Source: Roseovarius aestuarii (GTDB taxonomy: Bacteria; Pseudomonadota; Alphaproteobacteria; Rhodobacterales; Rhodobacteraceae). Taken from it: DNA of 64,000 nucleotides. Location: NCBI GenBank assembly GCA_027214255.1, contig JAPWHL010000008.1:1-64000 (forward strand), in the 5' to 3' direction. The notes under the pieces are model-generated. The model did no database searches. It was not told the origin of the DNA and worked only from the letters and a program-made list of their open reading frames with translations. This document shows positions 46,602-56,216 of the stretch, piece after piece (positions within the stretch are counted from its first letter, which is position 1; every line of letters starts with the position of its first letter). The position numbers and the translations under genes are program-made.

Positions 46602-48137
46602 ATGCGTGGTCCTCATAATATCATCCGCCTGATCCGCACCGGCGCGACGCTGGAACGCACCGGGGCGATGGCCGTCATCATGGATGCAATGGACGCGCCA
46701 CCGCTGGTACGTGGCGCGTTGCGCTGTCTGGCATGGCCGTTCCAATGGCTGGGCCTGAAGGGCGATCCATCTGTTCCGCCTGCGCCGCGCGCGCTTACGG
46801 TCCTTGGCCCCGCCTATATCAAATTCGGGCAGATATTGTCGACGCGCCCCGATCTGGTTGGAGCCGATCTGGCCCGTCAGATGCGCGTTCTACAAGACAA
46901 GTTGCCGCCTTTTGACCTTGAAACAGCCAAAGCCGCCATTGCCCAAGATCTGGACCAGCCGGTCGAGGCCATGTTTGATGATTTCAGCCCGCCCGTCGCC
47001 GCCGCATCCATCGCGCAGGTTCACAAAGCGCGCCTGAAAGACACGGGCGAACCTGTGGCGATCAAGGTTCTGCGCCCCGGAATTGAACGCGCATTTCGCG
47101 TGGATATCGACGCTTTCTATTTTGCCGCGAGCGTGATCGAGTTTCTATCGCCCTCCTCCCGCCGCCTGCGCCCGTCCGAGGTGATCGCGCATTTCGAGGG
47201 CGTCGTGTCGGGCGAACTGGATTTGCGGCTTGAGGCCGCCTCGGCCTCGGAGTTTGCGGCCAATACGACCGGGGACGCAGGCTTTCAATTGCCCGCGATC
47301 AAATGGGATCTGTCCAGTCGCCGGGTGATGACAATGCAATGGGCCGACGGTGTGCCCCTTGGCGACAATGATGCGATCGACAGCGCGGGCCATGACCGCA
47401 CTATGCTGGGCGACCGGGTGTTGCAACTGTTCCTCAGTCACGCATTGCGTGACGGATTTTTCCATGCGGACATGCATCAAGGCAACCTCAAGGTCGCGCC
47501 AAACGGAGATATCATCGCTTATGATTTCGGCATCATGGGCCATATCGACGAATACACCCGCCGGGTTTACGCCGAAATTCTGTACGGCTTCATAAAGCGC
47601 GACTATCGCCGGGTCGCCGAGGTGCATTTCGAGGCTGGATATGTGCCCGCCGATCGCGATGTCGATGAATTCGCCCGCGCCCTGCGCGCCGTGGGGGAAC
47701 CGATTTTCGGCATGGACGCCACACGCATCAGCATGGGCAACCTTCTAAGCTATCTCTTCGAGGTTACGGAACGTTTTGGCATGGAAACCCGGACCGAGCT
47801 GATTTTGCTACAACGCACGATGGTGGTTGTCGAAGGCGTCGCACGTTCATTGAACCCACAGATGAATATCTGGCAGGTCGCACGCCCGGTGGTCGAGGAC
47901 TATATCCGCTCCAGCCTGGGACCGCGCGCCTTTGCCACCACATTGGGCAAGTCGGCGATGGTTTTGTCGCGCTTTGGCCCACGCCTTCCACAATTATTGG
48001 AGGCCGCGTTGATGCGCGCCTCTGTGCCACCACAGCCAACACCACCCCGCCGCCGACGTCGCGATCTGGCCTTGTGGGGTGCCATCGGGACCGTGTTTGG
48101 CGCGTCACTGACAGCACTTTGGATATCTATGATGTGA
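46602..48137 (+). CDS. ubiB: Ubiquinone biosynthesis kinase-like protein UbiB
   Basis: The 511-residue atypical kinase/ATPase of the ABC1/ADCK family supports ubiquinone synthesis at the membrane. Motifs include the K-x-G-Q box AYIKFGQILSTRPDL, AAASIAQVHKARL, and HADMHQGNLKV with IAYDFGIMGHI. A C-terminal hydrophobic helix (WGAIGTVFGASLTALWIS) is a likely membrane anchor. It is co-transcribed with ubiE. No coaBC gene follows directly, although roseobacters often have it there. Confidence 0.95.
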   Translation: MRGPHNIIRLIRTGATLERTGAMAVIMDAMDAPPLVRGALRCLAWPFQWLGLKGDPSVPPAPRALTVLGPAYIKFGQILSTRPDLVGADLARQMRVLQDKLPPFDLETAKAAIAQDLDQPVEAMFDDFSPPVAAASIAQVHKARLKDTGEPVAIKVLRPGIERAFRVDIDAFYFAASVIEFLSPSSRRLRPSEVIAHFEGVVSGELDLRLEAASASEFAANTTGDAGFQLPAIKWDLSSRRVMTMQWADGVPLGDNDAIDSAGHDRTMLGDRVLQLFLSHALRDGFFHADMHQGNLKVAPNGDIIAYDFGIMGHIDEYTRRVYAEILYGFIKRDYRRVAEVHFEAGYVPADRDVDEFARALRAVGEPIFGMDATRISMGNLLSYLFEVTERFGMETRTELILLQRTMVVVEGVARSLNPQMNIWQVARPVVEDYIRSSLGPRAFATTLGKSAMVLSRFGPRLPQLLEAALMRASVPPQPTPPRRRRRDLALWGAIGTVFGASLTALWISMM

Positions 48138-48418
48138 CGGGCTGTCGTCTGTTTGGGCGACATAACCGTCACTGGAGTTTCCAGGGGCTTCCTCGTTCTC
48201 AAGAATGGCATATGCTCGGATTTTGTGGAGCGTCCCAAGTGTAGCGACAGACAGGACGATGCTTTTGGCAGCCTTACCGCGAACGCCCAACATTGTTGAC
48301 AGATAAAACCCGCGGCCAACTGGGATACCTATGATACACTTAAAAGGTCGTTTTCAGAACAGCACAGCCGGGCCTGAACAAGACATATACCCATCAAATT
48401 CCCCCTAGGAGTCCCAGA

Positions 48419-49609
48419 ATGCCGGACACCCCTTTTAACGCCCCACCCGGCGACATGCTTGATCGGGCCGCCGAAATTCTGGCACGCCTCGTCGCCTTTG
48501 AAAGCCTTTCGGGCAGACCCACCCATGGAATTGTCGGCTATATCACTGACTATCTGCAAGCGCATGGCATCGAGGCGACTCTGTCATATGATACGGTGGG
48601 CGAACGGGCGAATGTGTTTGCCACAATTGGCCCGCAGGTGGATGGCGGCGTAGTGCTGAACGGTCATACTGATGTCGTGCCTGTCGACGGTCAAGAATGG
48701 GCTACCGCGCCATTTACCCTGACCCGGCAGGGTGACCGCCTGCATGGGCGCGGGTCGGTCGATATGAAGGGGTTTCTGGCCTGTGTTCTGGCTTCAATCC
48801 CGCTATTTCAGACTGCCGGATTGCGACGCCCTGTGCATATCGCCTTTACCTATGACGAGGAAACCGGCGGACATGGCATGCCCGTCCTTTTGGAGCAAAT
48901 GGCGGGTTATCCGCTGCGCCCCGAGGTGGTGATTGTGGGAGAGCCAACCGGCATGGACATCGTGACCGGCCATAAGGGTGGCACCGAAATGCGCACAGAG
49001 ATCACCGGGCACGCCGTCCATTCCTGCGACCCAACACGCGGGGTCAACGCGATTTCGACCGCGATGCGGCTGATCGCCAAAATCGAAGAGATCGGCGCGC
49101 GGATTGCCGCGTCTCCGGTTGCGGATTCACCCTATTTTCCGCCCTACGGCACGTTCAACATCGGAACGATCGAAGGCGGCGTTGCGCGCAATGCCACCGC
49201 CGGATGGTGCAATTTCGATTGGGAGTACCGCCCCCTGCCCGGTGAAAGCAGCCGCGCTGTGATTGCAGAAATCGAAGACTATGCCACCTCTGTTTTGTTG
49301 CCCCCGATGCGGGCCATTGCCCCCGAAGCCCGAATTGATATCCTGACCGAGGTCGCCGTGCCCGGTCTGGATGATCGCAACGCCGAAACCGCCGCCACCT
49401 TTGTGGCCGACGTAACCGGACGCAACAGCCATAACGTGGTGTCCTTTGGGACCGACGCGGGATATTTCAGCGATGCGGGCTTTTCCGCCGTTGTCTGCGG
49501 CCCCGGTTCGATCGACCGCGCCCACGCCCCGGACGAATACATCACGCTGGGAGAATTACAGCAGGGGCTGGACTTTATGGCCGGGATCGCGCGCCGTTTG
49601 TCGGCGTAA
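48419..49609 (+). CDS. argE: Acetylornithine deacetylase-like M20 metallopeptidase
   Basis: The 396-residue zinc enzyme is of the ArgE/M20 family, which hydrolyses N-acetylornithine or similar N-acyl amino acids. Metal ligands are seen in LNGHTDVVP (His83, Asp85), GRGSVDMKGF, YDEETGG, VGEPTGMD and SIDRAHAPDEYI near the end. The 281 bp upstream back to ubiB hold no clear gene. In organisms with ArgJ the role may be in other N-acyl substrates, so the symbol is tentative. Confidence 0.8.
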   Translation: MPDTPFNAPPGDMLDRAAEILARLVAFESLSGRPTHGIVGYITDYLQAHGIEATLSYDTVGERANVFATIGPQVDGGVVLNGHTDVVPVDGQEWATAPFTLTRQGDRLHGRGSVDMKGFLACVLASIPLFQTAGLRRPVHIAFTYDEETGGHGMPVLLEQMAGYPLRPEVVIVGEPTGMDIVTGHKGGTEMRTEITGHAVHSCDPTRGVNAISTAMRLIAKIEEIGARIAASPVADSPYFPPYGTFNIGTIEGGVARNATAGWCNFDWEYRPLPGESSRAVIAEIEDYATSVLLPPMRAIAPEARIDILTEVAVPGLDDRNAETAATFVADVTGRNSHNVVSFGTDAGYFSDAGFSAVVCGPGSIDRAHAPDEYITLGELQQGLDFMAGIARRLSA

Positions 49610-49752
49610 CAGGCCCGCGCGCGCCTTTGGGGTTGCGTCACCATGCCCTTACCATTGCCGAATGCGCCTTTGCTCCGCGTGCTCCCGGTTGACGCCCCCG
49701 CCAAATCCCTGTCTGTTTGCGCACAAATGTATCAGACCCAAAGGAACCTTCC

Positions 49753-51141
49753 ATGGCTCAATATGACGTCATCGTGATCGGCGCTGGCCCCGGTGGCTAC
49801 GTTGCCGCAATCCGCTGTGCCCAACTGGGGCTCAAAACCGCCTGCGTCGAAGGGCGTGACACGCTGGGCGGCACCTGCCTGAACGTAGGCTGCATTCCTT
49901 CCAAAGCGTTACTGCACGCCTCGCATATGCTGCACGAGGCCGAACATAACTTTGCCGCGATGGGCCTAAAGGGCAAAAGCCCCTCGGTCGATTGGAAACA
50001 AATGCTGTCTTACAAGGACGATGTAATCGGCCAGAATACCAAGGGCATTGAATTCCTGTTCAAAAAGAACAAAATCGACTGGCTGAAGGGGTGGGGCTCT
50101 ATCCCCGAAGCAGGCCGCGTCAAAGTGGGCGACGACATCCACGAAGCCAAGAACATCATCGTTGCCACAGGTTCCGAGGCCGCCAGTCTGCCGGGTGTGG
50201 ACGTGGACGAAAAGGTTGTGGTCACCTCTACCGGCGCATTAGAACTGGGCAAAATCCCGAAAACAATGGTTGTGATCGGCGCAGGCGTGATTGGTCTGGA
50301 AATGGGCAGCGTCTATTCGCGTCTGGGCGCCGAGGTAACTGTGGTTGAATTCCTTGATGCCATCACCCCCGGCATGGACGCAGAAATTCAAAAGACCTTT
50401 CAGCGGACCTTGAAGAAGCAGGGCCTGAAATTTGTGATGGGTGCGGCGGTACAAAAAGCCGAAACGACCAAATCCAAGGCCAAGGTGCATTACAAGCTGC
50501 GCAAGGACGACAGCGAACATGTGCTGGACGCTGATGTCGTGCTGTTGGCCACTGGGCGCAAGCCATATACAGACGGTCTGGGGCTGGAATCGCTGGGCGT
50601 CGAGATATCCAAGCGCGGCCAGATTCAGACCGACGATCATTGGCAGACCAACGTCAAGGGCATCTATGCTATCGGCGACGCCATCGATGGCCCCATGCTG
50701 GCCCACAAAGCCGAGGACGAAGGCATGGCCTGTGCCGAAGTGCTGGCGGGCAAACATGGCCATGTCAACTATGGCATCATCCCCGGCGTGATCTACACGC
50801 ACCCCGAGGTTGCCAACGTCGGCGCAACCGAACAAGACCTGAAAGAAGCCGGTCGCGCTTACAAAGTGGGCAAGTTCCCCTTTATGGGCAATGCACGGGC
50901 CAAGGCGAATTTTGCCGGGGATGGTTTCGTAAAACTGCTGGCGGACAAGGAAACAGACCGGATTTTGGGCTGTCATATCATCGGCCCCGGCGCGGGTGAA
51001 TTGATCCACGAGGTCTGCGTCGCGATGGAGTTCGGTGCGTCCGCACAGGATCTGGCCCTGACCTGCCACGCCCACCCCACCTATTCCGAAGCGGTGCGCG
51101 AAGCCGCGCTGGCCTGTGGGGACGGCGCAATCCACGCCTGA
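49753..51141 (+). CDS. lpdA: Dihydrolipoyl dehydrogenase
   Basis: The 462-residue flavoprotein (E3) reoxidises lipoamide in 2-oxoacid dehydrogenase complexes. FAD motif GAGPGG is at residues 10-15, the redox disulfide is Cys42-Cys47 in [13 protein letters not shown], the NAD motif is [17 protein letters not shown], and the catalytic His-Glu pair is in [17 protein letters not shown] 49753 is preceded by AAGGAA. It stands apart from sucAB and pdh genes, and a strong hairpin follows. Confidence 0.95.
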   Translation: MAQYDVIVIGAGPGGYVAAIRCAQLGLKTACVEGRDTLGGTCLNVGCIPSKALLHASHMLHEAEHNFAAMGLKGKSPSVDWKQMLSYKDDVIGQNTKGIEFLFKKNKIDWLKGWGSIPEAGRVKVGDDIHEAKNIIVATGSEAASLPGVDVDEKVVVTSTGALELGKIPKTMVVIGAGVIGLEMGSVYSRLGAEVTVVEFLDAITPGMDAEIQKTFQRTLKKQGLKFVMGAAVQKAETTKSKAKVHYKLRKDDSEHVLDADVVLLATGRKPYTDGLGLESLGVEISKRGQIQTDDHWQTNVKGIYAIGDAIDGPMLAHKAEDEGMACAEVLAGKHGHVNYGIIPGVIYTHPEVANVGATEQDLKEAGRAYKVGKFPFMGNARAKANFAGDGFVKLLADKETDRILGCHIIGPGAGELIHEVCVAMEFGASAQDLALTCHAHPTYSEAVREAALACGDGAIHA

Positions 51142-51168
51142 GCGGTTGCGAGCGCGTCAAGACAAACT

Positions 51169-51194
51169 GACAAGGCGTGTGAACACGCCTTGTC
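51169..51194 (+). terminator. Hairpin after lpdA
   Basis: GACAAGGCGTG and CACGCCTTGTC form a perfect 11-bp stem with a TGAA loop, 27 bp after the lpdA stop. The T run that follows is weak, so termination may be partial. Confidence 0.65.
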
Positions 51195-51267
51195 GCCAAT
51201 ACTTTTGGCCCCCCGTCACAAAGTGGGGTCGCCCGGCCCGCGTTGGGCTCCCTGAAAAACTGGAAAC

Positions 51268-52161
51268 ATGATGACGACTGACAGCGTGGTCAAACGCCGG
51301 GCGAACTTGCTGGGCAGTCTTTGGATGATCACAGCCATGGCGGGTTTTGCTATTGAGGATTCGTTTCTCAAGGCTGCCGCCGACACGATCCCAGTGGGGC
51401 AAATCATGATCCTTTTCGGTCTGGGCGGGGTTTGCGTGTTCGCCGTGATCGCTCTGGCTCATGGGCAAAACCTGTTTCCACGCGCTGTGGTTTCGCGGCC
51501 TATGCGCATACGCGTCGTTTTTGAAATCGTCGGCCGCCTGTTTTACACGTTGGCCATTGCGTTGACGCCCCTGTCCGCCGCAACTGTGATCTTGCAAGCA
51601 ACGCCGTTGGTGGTGGTTGCTGGCGCGGCAATGGTTTTTGGCGAGCGTGTGGGCTGGCGTAGATGGACGGCAATCGTAGTGGGGCTGGCCGGGGTGCTGA
51701 TCATTGTGCAACCTGGCACCGACAGCTTTTCGGTACTATCCATCCTGGCCGTACTGGGGATGCTGGGCTTTGCCGGGCGTGATCTGGCCAGCCGGGCCGC
51801 GCCCGCCTCGTTGGGGACGGCCATTCTGGGCCTTTATGGCTTCGGAGCGCTCATCATCGCTGGCGCACTTTTCTCGATCTGGCAAGGCAGGGCATTTGTT
51901 ATGCCCGAAATGCTGGCATCCCTGTATCTACTGGCAGCGATTGCCGTGGGAACGGCCGCTTACAGCTGTCTGATGCGGGCTATGCGCACCGGCGAGGTGT
52001 CTGCCGTTACGCCGTTTCGTTACACACGGCTTCTATTCGGTCTGGCATTGGGGGTCTTGTGGTTCAACGAGCAATTAACCCTCTCGATGATGATCGGGTC
52101 CGGCTTGATCGTGTTGTCGGGGATTTTCATCATGTGGCGGGGGCGTCAGGCAGCAGTCTGA
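51268..52161 (+). CDS. EamA-family (DMT) transporter 1
   Basis: The 297-residue inner-membrane protein has about ten helices and the duplicated EamA repeat (MITAMAGFAIEDSFLKAAAD, then ALTPLSAATVILQATPLVVV; second half VGTAAYSCLMRAMRTGEVSA). Such proteins move metabolites or drugs across the membrane; the substrate cannot be told from sequence. It is convergent with the PPOX gene, two bases away. Confidence 0.88.
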   Translation: MMTTDSVVKRRANLLGSLWMITAMAGFAIEDSFLKAAADTIPVGQIMILFGLGGVCVFAVIALAHGQNLFPRAVVSRPMRIRVVFEIVGRLFYTLAIALTPLSAATVILQATPLVVVAGAAMVFGERVGWRRWTAIVVGLAGVLIIVQPGTDSFSVLSILAVLGMLGFAGRDLASRAAPASLGTAILGLYGFGALIIAGALFSIWQGRAFVMPEMLASLYLLAAIAVGTAAYSCLMRAMRTGEVSAVTPFRYTRLLFGLALGVLWFNEQLTLSMMIGSGLIVLSGIFIMWRGRQAAV

Positions 52162-52163
52162 CC

Positions 52164-52766
52164 CTACCACATCGAATCCGTAAGACGCGCGGCCGAAGCG
52201 GCCTCATAGGCTGCGCCCCCGACTTCGCCATCGGTTAATTCCGCCAGAATATCCCCGAATGCGGGCACCTCGGCGCTATCGTCACGGTGCCACAATCCGG
52301 CGCGTAGCGGTGCGCGTGCGCATTGGGCGTAAACCTCGGAGATTTTGATCACGATAACCGAACGCGGCAACCGCCCCTTGGCTTCGAACCGCGCGCACAG
52401 ATCGGCATCGGTCGTGACGCGCGCCTCTCCATTCACCCGAACAACCGTGTTTGACCCCGGCACCATGAACATCAGCGACACCCGCCCGTCAGCCACGATA
52501 TTGCGCAGACTGTCCATGCGGTTATTGCCACGCCAATCCGGCATCGCCAACGTCCGGTCGTCCAATTCCAGCACCACCGGGCCATCATCGCCCCGCGGGC
52601 TGCCATCGGTGCCCTCCGGCCCTACAGTGCTTAGCACGCAAAACCGCGAAACCATAATCCACTTGCGATAGAGCGGCGTCAGCCGCGTGGCCACCTTGCG
52701 CATCGCAGGTACACTGGGCGTGCCATAGAGCGCCTCAAGCGCCGCGATATCTTTAACGAATTCCAT
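52164..52766 (-). CDS. Pyridoxamine 5'-phosphate oxidase-family FMN-binding protein
   Basis: The 200-residue protein has the split-barrel flavin-binding fold, with SRFCVLSTVGPEGTDGSPRG, DDRTLAMPDWRGNNRMDSLR and GRVSLMFMVPGSNTVVRVNG. It resembles the MSMEG_1061-type subfamily of possible F420 or FMN reductases. ATG 52766 lies inside the end of plsC, indicating coupling; a TTG at 52775 is an alternative. The reaction is unknown. Confidence 0.82.
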   Translation of the reverse strand: MEFVKDIAALEALYGTPSVPAMRKVATRLTPLYRKWIMVSRFCVLSTVGPEGTDGSPRGDDGPVVLELDDRTLAMPDWRGNNRMDSLRNIVADGRVSLMFMVPGSNTVVRVNGEARVTTDADLCARFEAKGRLPRSVIVIKISEVYAQCARAPLRAGLWHRDDSAEVPAFGDILAELTDGEVGGAAYEAASAARLTDSMW

Positions 52767-53493
52767 CAGCGTCAAACCCCGCTTCGGCCATCAACGCATC
52801 CGAGGCCGTTTCGATTTCATTTTGCAACCGTGCCATATACGTCGCCTTGTCCAACCCCGCTTTGATCGGGGGCAGAAATTCCACCACGGCTGTCCCTGGC
52901 TGACGCATAATACCCTTGCGCGGCCAAAAAACGCCGACATTGGTTGCGACCGGGATGCAGTCCTGCTGCAGTTCGCCATACAGCGCGCCCGAGCCGACCT
53001 TGTAAGGGGCAACCACGCCCGGCGCGATGCGGGTTCCTTGCGGATAGATAATCAGCTGACCGGGCAACTGCGCACCCTTGGCCACATCCGCAACCATCTT
53101 TTTGATTGCCGCGCTGCGCTTGCCGCGATCAACAGGTACACACCCGATACGCAGGGCATATTGACCGATCACAGGCGCATACATCAGCTCACGTTTCATG
53201 ATGAACTTTCCGGCAGGCACTGCGCCAAAGATCAGCATGATATCCAGAAACGACTGATGCTTGGCAGCGATCAAAACCTCGCCTGTCGGTGGGGTGCCAC
53301 GCACCTCGGTGCGTAGGCCGACCATCCAGCGCGCCGTCCAGCGCACCCAGCGACAATAAGCCTTGCAGGCGGCGCGCGCGCCCTTGGGGCTAAACACCGC
53401 CCATGGGAAATACAGCAGACCAATCATAGCCATCATCAAATACATCTGACCGACAAACAGCAGCGATCGAATCCATTGCACTGCAAACTTCAT
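52753..53493 (-). CDS. plsC: 1-acyl-sn-glycerol-3-phosphate acyltransferase
   Basis: This 246-residue membrane-bound acyltransferase makes phosphatidic acid. It has the catalytic H-x4-D in KHQSFLDIM, the glycerophosphate site VPVDRGKRSAA and YPQGTRIAPG in the third motif. A hydrophobic N-terminal helix anchors it. ATG 53493 overlaps the ftsX stop by four bases (ATGA). The larger open frame extending to 53862 is a shadow of ftsX. Confidence 0.92.
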   Translation of the reverse strand: MKFAVQWIRSLLFVGQMYLMMAMIGLLYFPWAVFSPKGARAACKAYCRWVRWTARWMVGLRTEVRGTPPTGEVLIAAKHQSFLDIMLIFGAVPAGKFIMKRELMYAPVIGQYALRIGCVPVDRGKRSAAIKKMVADVAKGAQLPGQLIIYPQGTRIAPGVVAPYKVGSGALYGELQQDCIPVATNVGVFWPRKGIMRQPGTAVVEFLPPIKAGLDKATYMARLQNEIETASDALMAEAGFDADGIR

Positions 53494-54395
53494 GACATGT
53501 CCTTTAGGGTACGTTGCGCTGCTGCACGCGTGGCCAAGAACGCCACAAGCGCCGTCAATGGCGGGATCAACAGCGGCCAGAACCAATGCCAACCTTGAAA
53601 CCCAAGGCCGGTCAGAAAACCACCGCCCACATCGGCACCGGGCAACAGCAATATGGCCAAACAGCCAACGACCATGCCCGCACCCGCACCCGCAAGCGCT
53701 CGTAGGGTAAAGCGGCGCACGAAGGCCTGCGCGATGTAAACATCTCGCGCCCCGACCAGACGCAGCACACCGATGACTTGGGCGTTGGCCGACAGGGCTG
53801 CGTTGGCGGCCAATGTGATCATCGCCGCCACCGTACCGCCGATCAACACCAGCGACATCCACCCCAAAAGGCGCAGTCGCGATGCGGCATGTACCAAGGG
53901 CCGCCGCCAGCGGGTATGATCATCCAGAACCGCGCCAGGCACTTCGGCAGCCAGTCGCAAACGCAACCCGGCAGCGTCATATCCATCAGCTGTCTCGATC
54001 ACCTCGATCAATTGCGGGATAGGAAGGCTTTCAACCGGCAGATCGGGGCCAAACCACGGTTCCAGCAATGCGCGCTGCTCGGACGCATCCAGTGCCCGCG
54101 CCGAGGCAACGCCCGGCGTGGTCGACAGAACCTGCAATGCTGCATCGGTTTGTGCCAGCATCTGCCCTTCGGGCGCAGATATCCGCAAGGTCGAACTGCG
54201 CGCCAGCGCATCCCCCCACCGATCCGCCAAACGCGAGGTCGCCAGCGACAGCGCCAGTGCAAAGACCGCCAGAAAGGCCATCGCACCTGCGCTAAACACT
54301 GTCAGCCATGCCGTGAATCCTGTGGGCGGCACGACGCGATCGGCCTGCGCATCTCCTGCCAAAAAGGAACGGACCATATCCAGAATGGCGGTCAT
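53490..54395 (-). CDS. ftsX: Cell division protein FtsX-like permease
   Basis: The 301-residue protein has one N-terminal and three C-terminal membrane helices around a periplasmic domain (GVASARALDASEQRALLEPW). The conserved cytoplasmic turn is IGVLRLVGARDVYIAQAF. With FtsE it forms the divisome complex that activates peptidoglycan hydrolases. It overlaps both ftsE (4 bp) and plsC (4 bp). Confidence 0.9.
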   Translation of the reverse strand: MTAILDMVRSFLAGDAQADRVVPPTGFTAWLTVFSAGAMAFLAVFALALSLATSRLADRWGDALARSSTLRISAPEGQMLAQTDAALQVLSTTPGVASARALDASEQRALLEPWFGPDLPVESLPIPQLIEVIETADGYDAAGLRLRLAAEVPGAVLDDHTRWRRPLVHAASRLRLLGWMSLVLIGGTVAAMITLAANAALSANAQVIGVLRLVGARDVYIAQAFVRRFTLRALAGAGAGMVVGCLAILLLPGADVGGGFLTGLGFQGWHWFWPLLIPPLTALVAFLATRAAAQRTLKDMS

Positions 54396-55069
54396 AAATC
54401 CGCCCCTGCCAATTGCAAACGCCGGTTTGAAATCCGCAACACGCGGGCCTGTACATGCGTCTTGGCTGCCCGGATCAGGGCCAGATCGTGCGTGGCGATC
54501 ATGATCGTCTTACCCATGCGGTTCAGTTCGATCAGCAGGCGCATCAGGCGTTGGGACATTTCCCAATCAACGTTGCCCGTCGGCTCATCCGCCAGAACCA
54601 CGTCAGGCGACATAATGACCGCGCGCGCCAGCGCGGCACGTTGGCGTTCACCGCCCGACAATTCAGGCGGTAGCGCGCCTGCGCGTTGCGTCAGGCCGAC
54701 CCAGTTCGTCAGTTCATGCAGGTTCGCCGACTCGTCCAGCGTATCGCGCCCTGAAACCGTCAACGGCAACGCGATGTTGTCAGACACGCTAAGATGGTTC
54801 AAAAACTGGCAGTCCTGATGCACCACTCCGATGCGGCGGCGCGCCATTGCGATATCATCGCGGTCAAACTCGCGCACATCGCGGTCAAACAACCGCGCAT
54901 AGCCTGCGGTGGGGATCAACGCGCCATAGCACAGCTTTAGCAACGTCGTCTTGCCCGCGCCCGAAGGCCCGGTCAGGAAATGGAAAGACCCCGGTTGCAG
55001 CTTGAGCGATATGTCACTCAGTAACTCGGCCCCACCATAGGAATAGGCCACATTCTCTAACTCGATCAC
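54392..55069 (-). CDS. ftsE: Cell division ATP-binding protein FtsE
   Basis: The 225-residue ATPase has Walker A GPSGAGKTT, signature LSGGERQR, Walker B VVLADEPTGNVDW and the switch His in IATHDLAL. It begins with GTG 55069 (VIELENVAYSYGG), the natural start of the family; the open frame upstream to 55870 is out of context and antisense to the zinc-ribbon gene. It drives FtsX and is divergent from the zinc-ribbon protein gene. Confidence 0.92.
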   Translation of the reverse strand: MIELENVAYSYGGAELLSDISLKLQPGSFHFLTGPSGAGKTTLLKLCYGALIPTAGYARLFDRDVREFDRDDIAMARRRIGVVHQDCQFLNHLSVSDNIALPLTVSGRDTLDESANLHELTNWVGLTQRAGALPPELSGGERQRAALARAVIMSPDVVLADEPTGNVDWEMSQRLMRLLIELNRMGKTIMIATHDLALIRAAKTHVQARVLRISNRRLQLAGADL

Positions 55070-55229
55070 GCCCGCACCCCTATCAAATTGCTTCCTAAAT
55101 GCCCCAGCCTGCGCGCTGTTGCAATCACACGGCGCAAATCCTTTGCTCTTTTCCGCCTTTCCTTTTACTCCTAGGGTAACAATGGTGAATGGCAGCGCCG
55201 GATAAACCGGGCAAACGACAGGTGTTCTA

Positions 55230-56189
55230 ATGAGGTTGACATGCCCGAATTGCGGCGCGCAATACGAAGTTCCGGATGATGTAATTCCGGAATCGGGACG
55301 AGATGTGCAATGTTCAAACTGTGGCGATACATGGTTCCAGGCCCACCCCGACCATCCGCTACCCGGGGCAGAAGAACACGACGCAGACACAAATCTCGAT
55401 GATGCAGATACGTGGGAAGATGTCCCTCCGACCGACGAACACCAGTCCGACTCCCCCGATGAACAGCCCGAGGACGCGTCCGACAGCACCACAGATATCG
55501 AACCAGAACCACAGTCAGACCCCACGCCCAGCGCCCCCATCCGCGCCCGTCGCGGTCTTGACCCAGACGTAGCAGAAGTCCTGCGTGAAGAGGCCGAGCG
55601 CGAACAGCGCGCGCGCGCAGCCCAGAACGAAGGGGCGGGCGGGTTGGAAACCCAACCCGATCTCGGGCTTGAAGATATCAACGATGGCGAGCGCCGCGCC
55701 CGCGAGGCCCGCGCCCGCATGGCCCGTTTACGTGGCGAAGATGCCGATGCCCTGTCACACCACCCTGACGCCGATGACGATCCTTTGGACGGAATCGATC
55801 CCTCGTCACGGCGCAGCCTGTTTCCCGACATCGAAGAGATCAATTCTTCGCTTGGGTCAAATTCCGACATGCAGGCGGACGCGGACGAATATGACCCCTA
55901 CCCCGAACCCATCGCACCCGCGCGCGGTGGGTTCCGACGCGGTTTCCTCTTGGTCGTTCTGATCGCGGTGATTGCGATGTTGGTTTACATGTTTGCCCCT
56001 GCGTTGGCCCGCAAGCTACCTGCGTTGCAGGGCGTATTGACGGATTACGTCGTCTGGGTCGATGGGCTTCGCGTCTGGCTGGATGGTCAGATCGCCGCAT
56101 TGATGGCGTGGCTTGATACGATGGCCAGTGGCACAAATACCCCCACAGCCCCCGACACGGCACCTGCCGCGTCCCAAAACGGCAGTTGA
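55230..56189 (+). CDS. MJ0042-type zinc-ribbon protein with a membrane helix
   Basis: The 319-residue protein starts with a zinc ribbon (MRLTCPNCGAQYEVPDDVIP, then VQCSNCGDTWF, two C-x2-C pairs). A long acidic, proline-rich disordered region with charged repeats runs to about residue 235. One membrane helix follows (FLLVVLIAVIAMLVYMFAPA). The family is common beside ftsE in Rhodobacterales and has no known function. A regulatory or envelope-sensing role is possible. Confidence 0.85.
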   Translation: MRLTCPNCGAQYEVPDDVIPESGRDVQCSNCGDTWFQAHPDHPLPGAEEHDADTNLDDADTWEDVPPTDEHQSDSPDEQPEDASDSTTDIEPEPQSDPTPSAPIRARRGLDPDVAEVLREEAEREQRARAAQNEGAGGLETQPDLGLEDINDGERRAREARARMARLRGEDADALSHHPDADDDPLDGIDPSSRRSLFPDIEEINSSLGSNSDMQADADEYDPYPEPIAPARGGFRRGFLLVVLIAVIAMLVYMFAPALARKLPALQGVLTDYVVWVDGLRVWLDGQIAALMAWLDTMASGTNTPTAPDTAPAASQNGS

Positions 56190-56216
56190 ATCCAAAATGC
56201 ACTGGCCGTTTCAGCC

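Noticed and set aside
54392-55870. Extended ftsE frame with a 260-residue N-terminal region
   Set aside because: The extra part is Ser- and Arg-rich and antisense to the zinc-ribbon gene. FtsE proper begins at GTG 55069.
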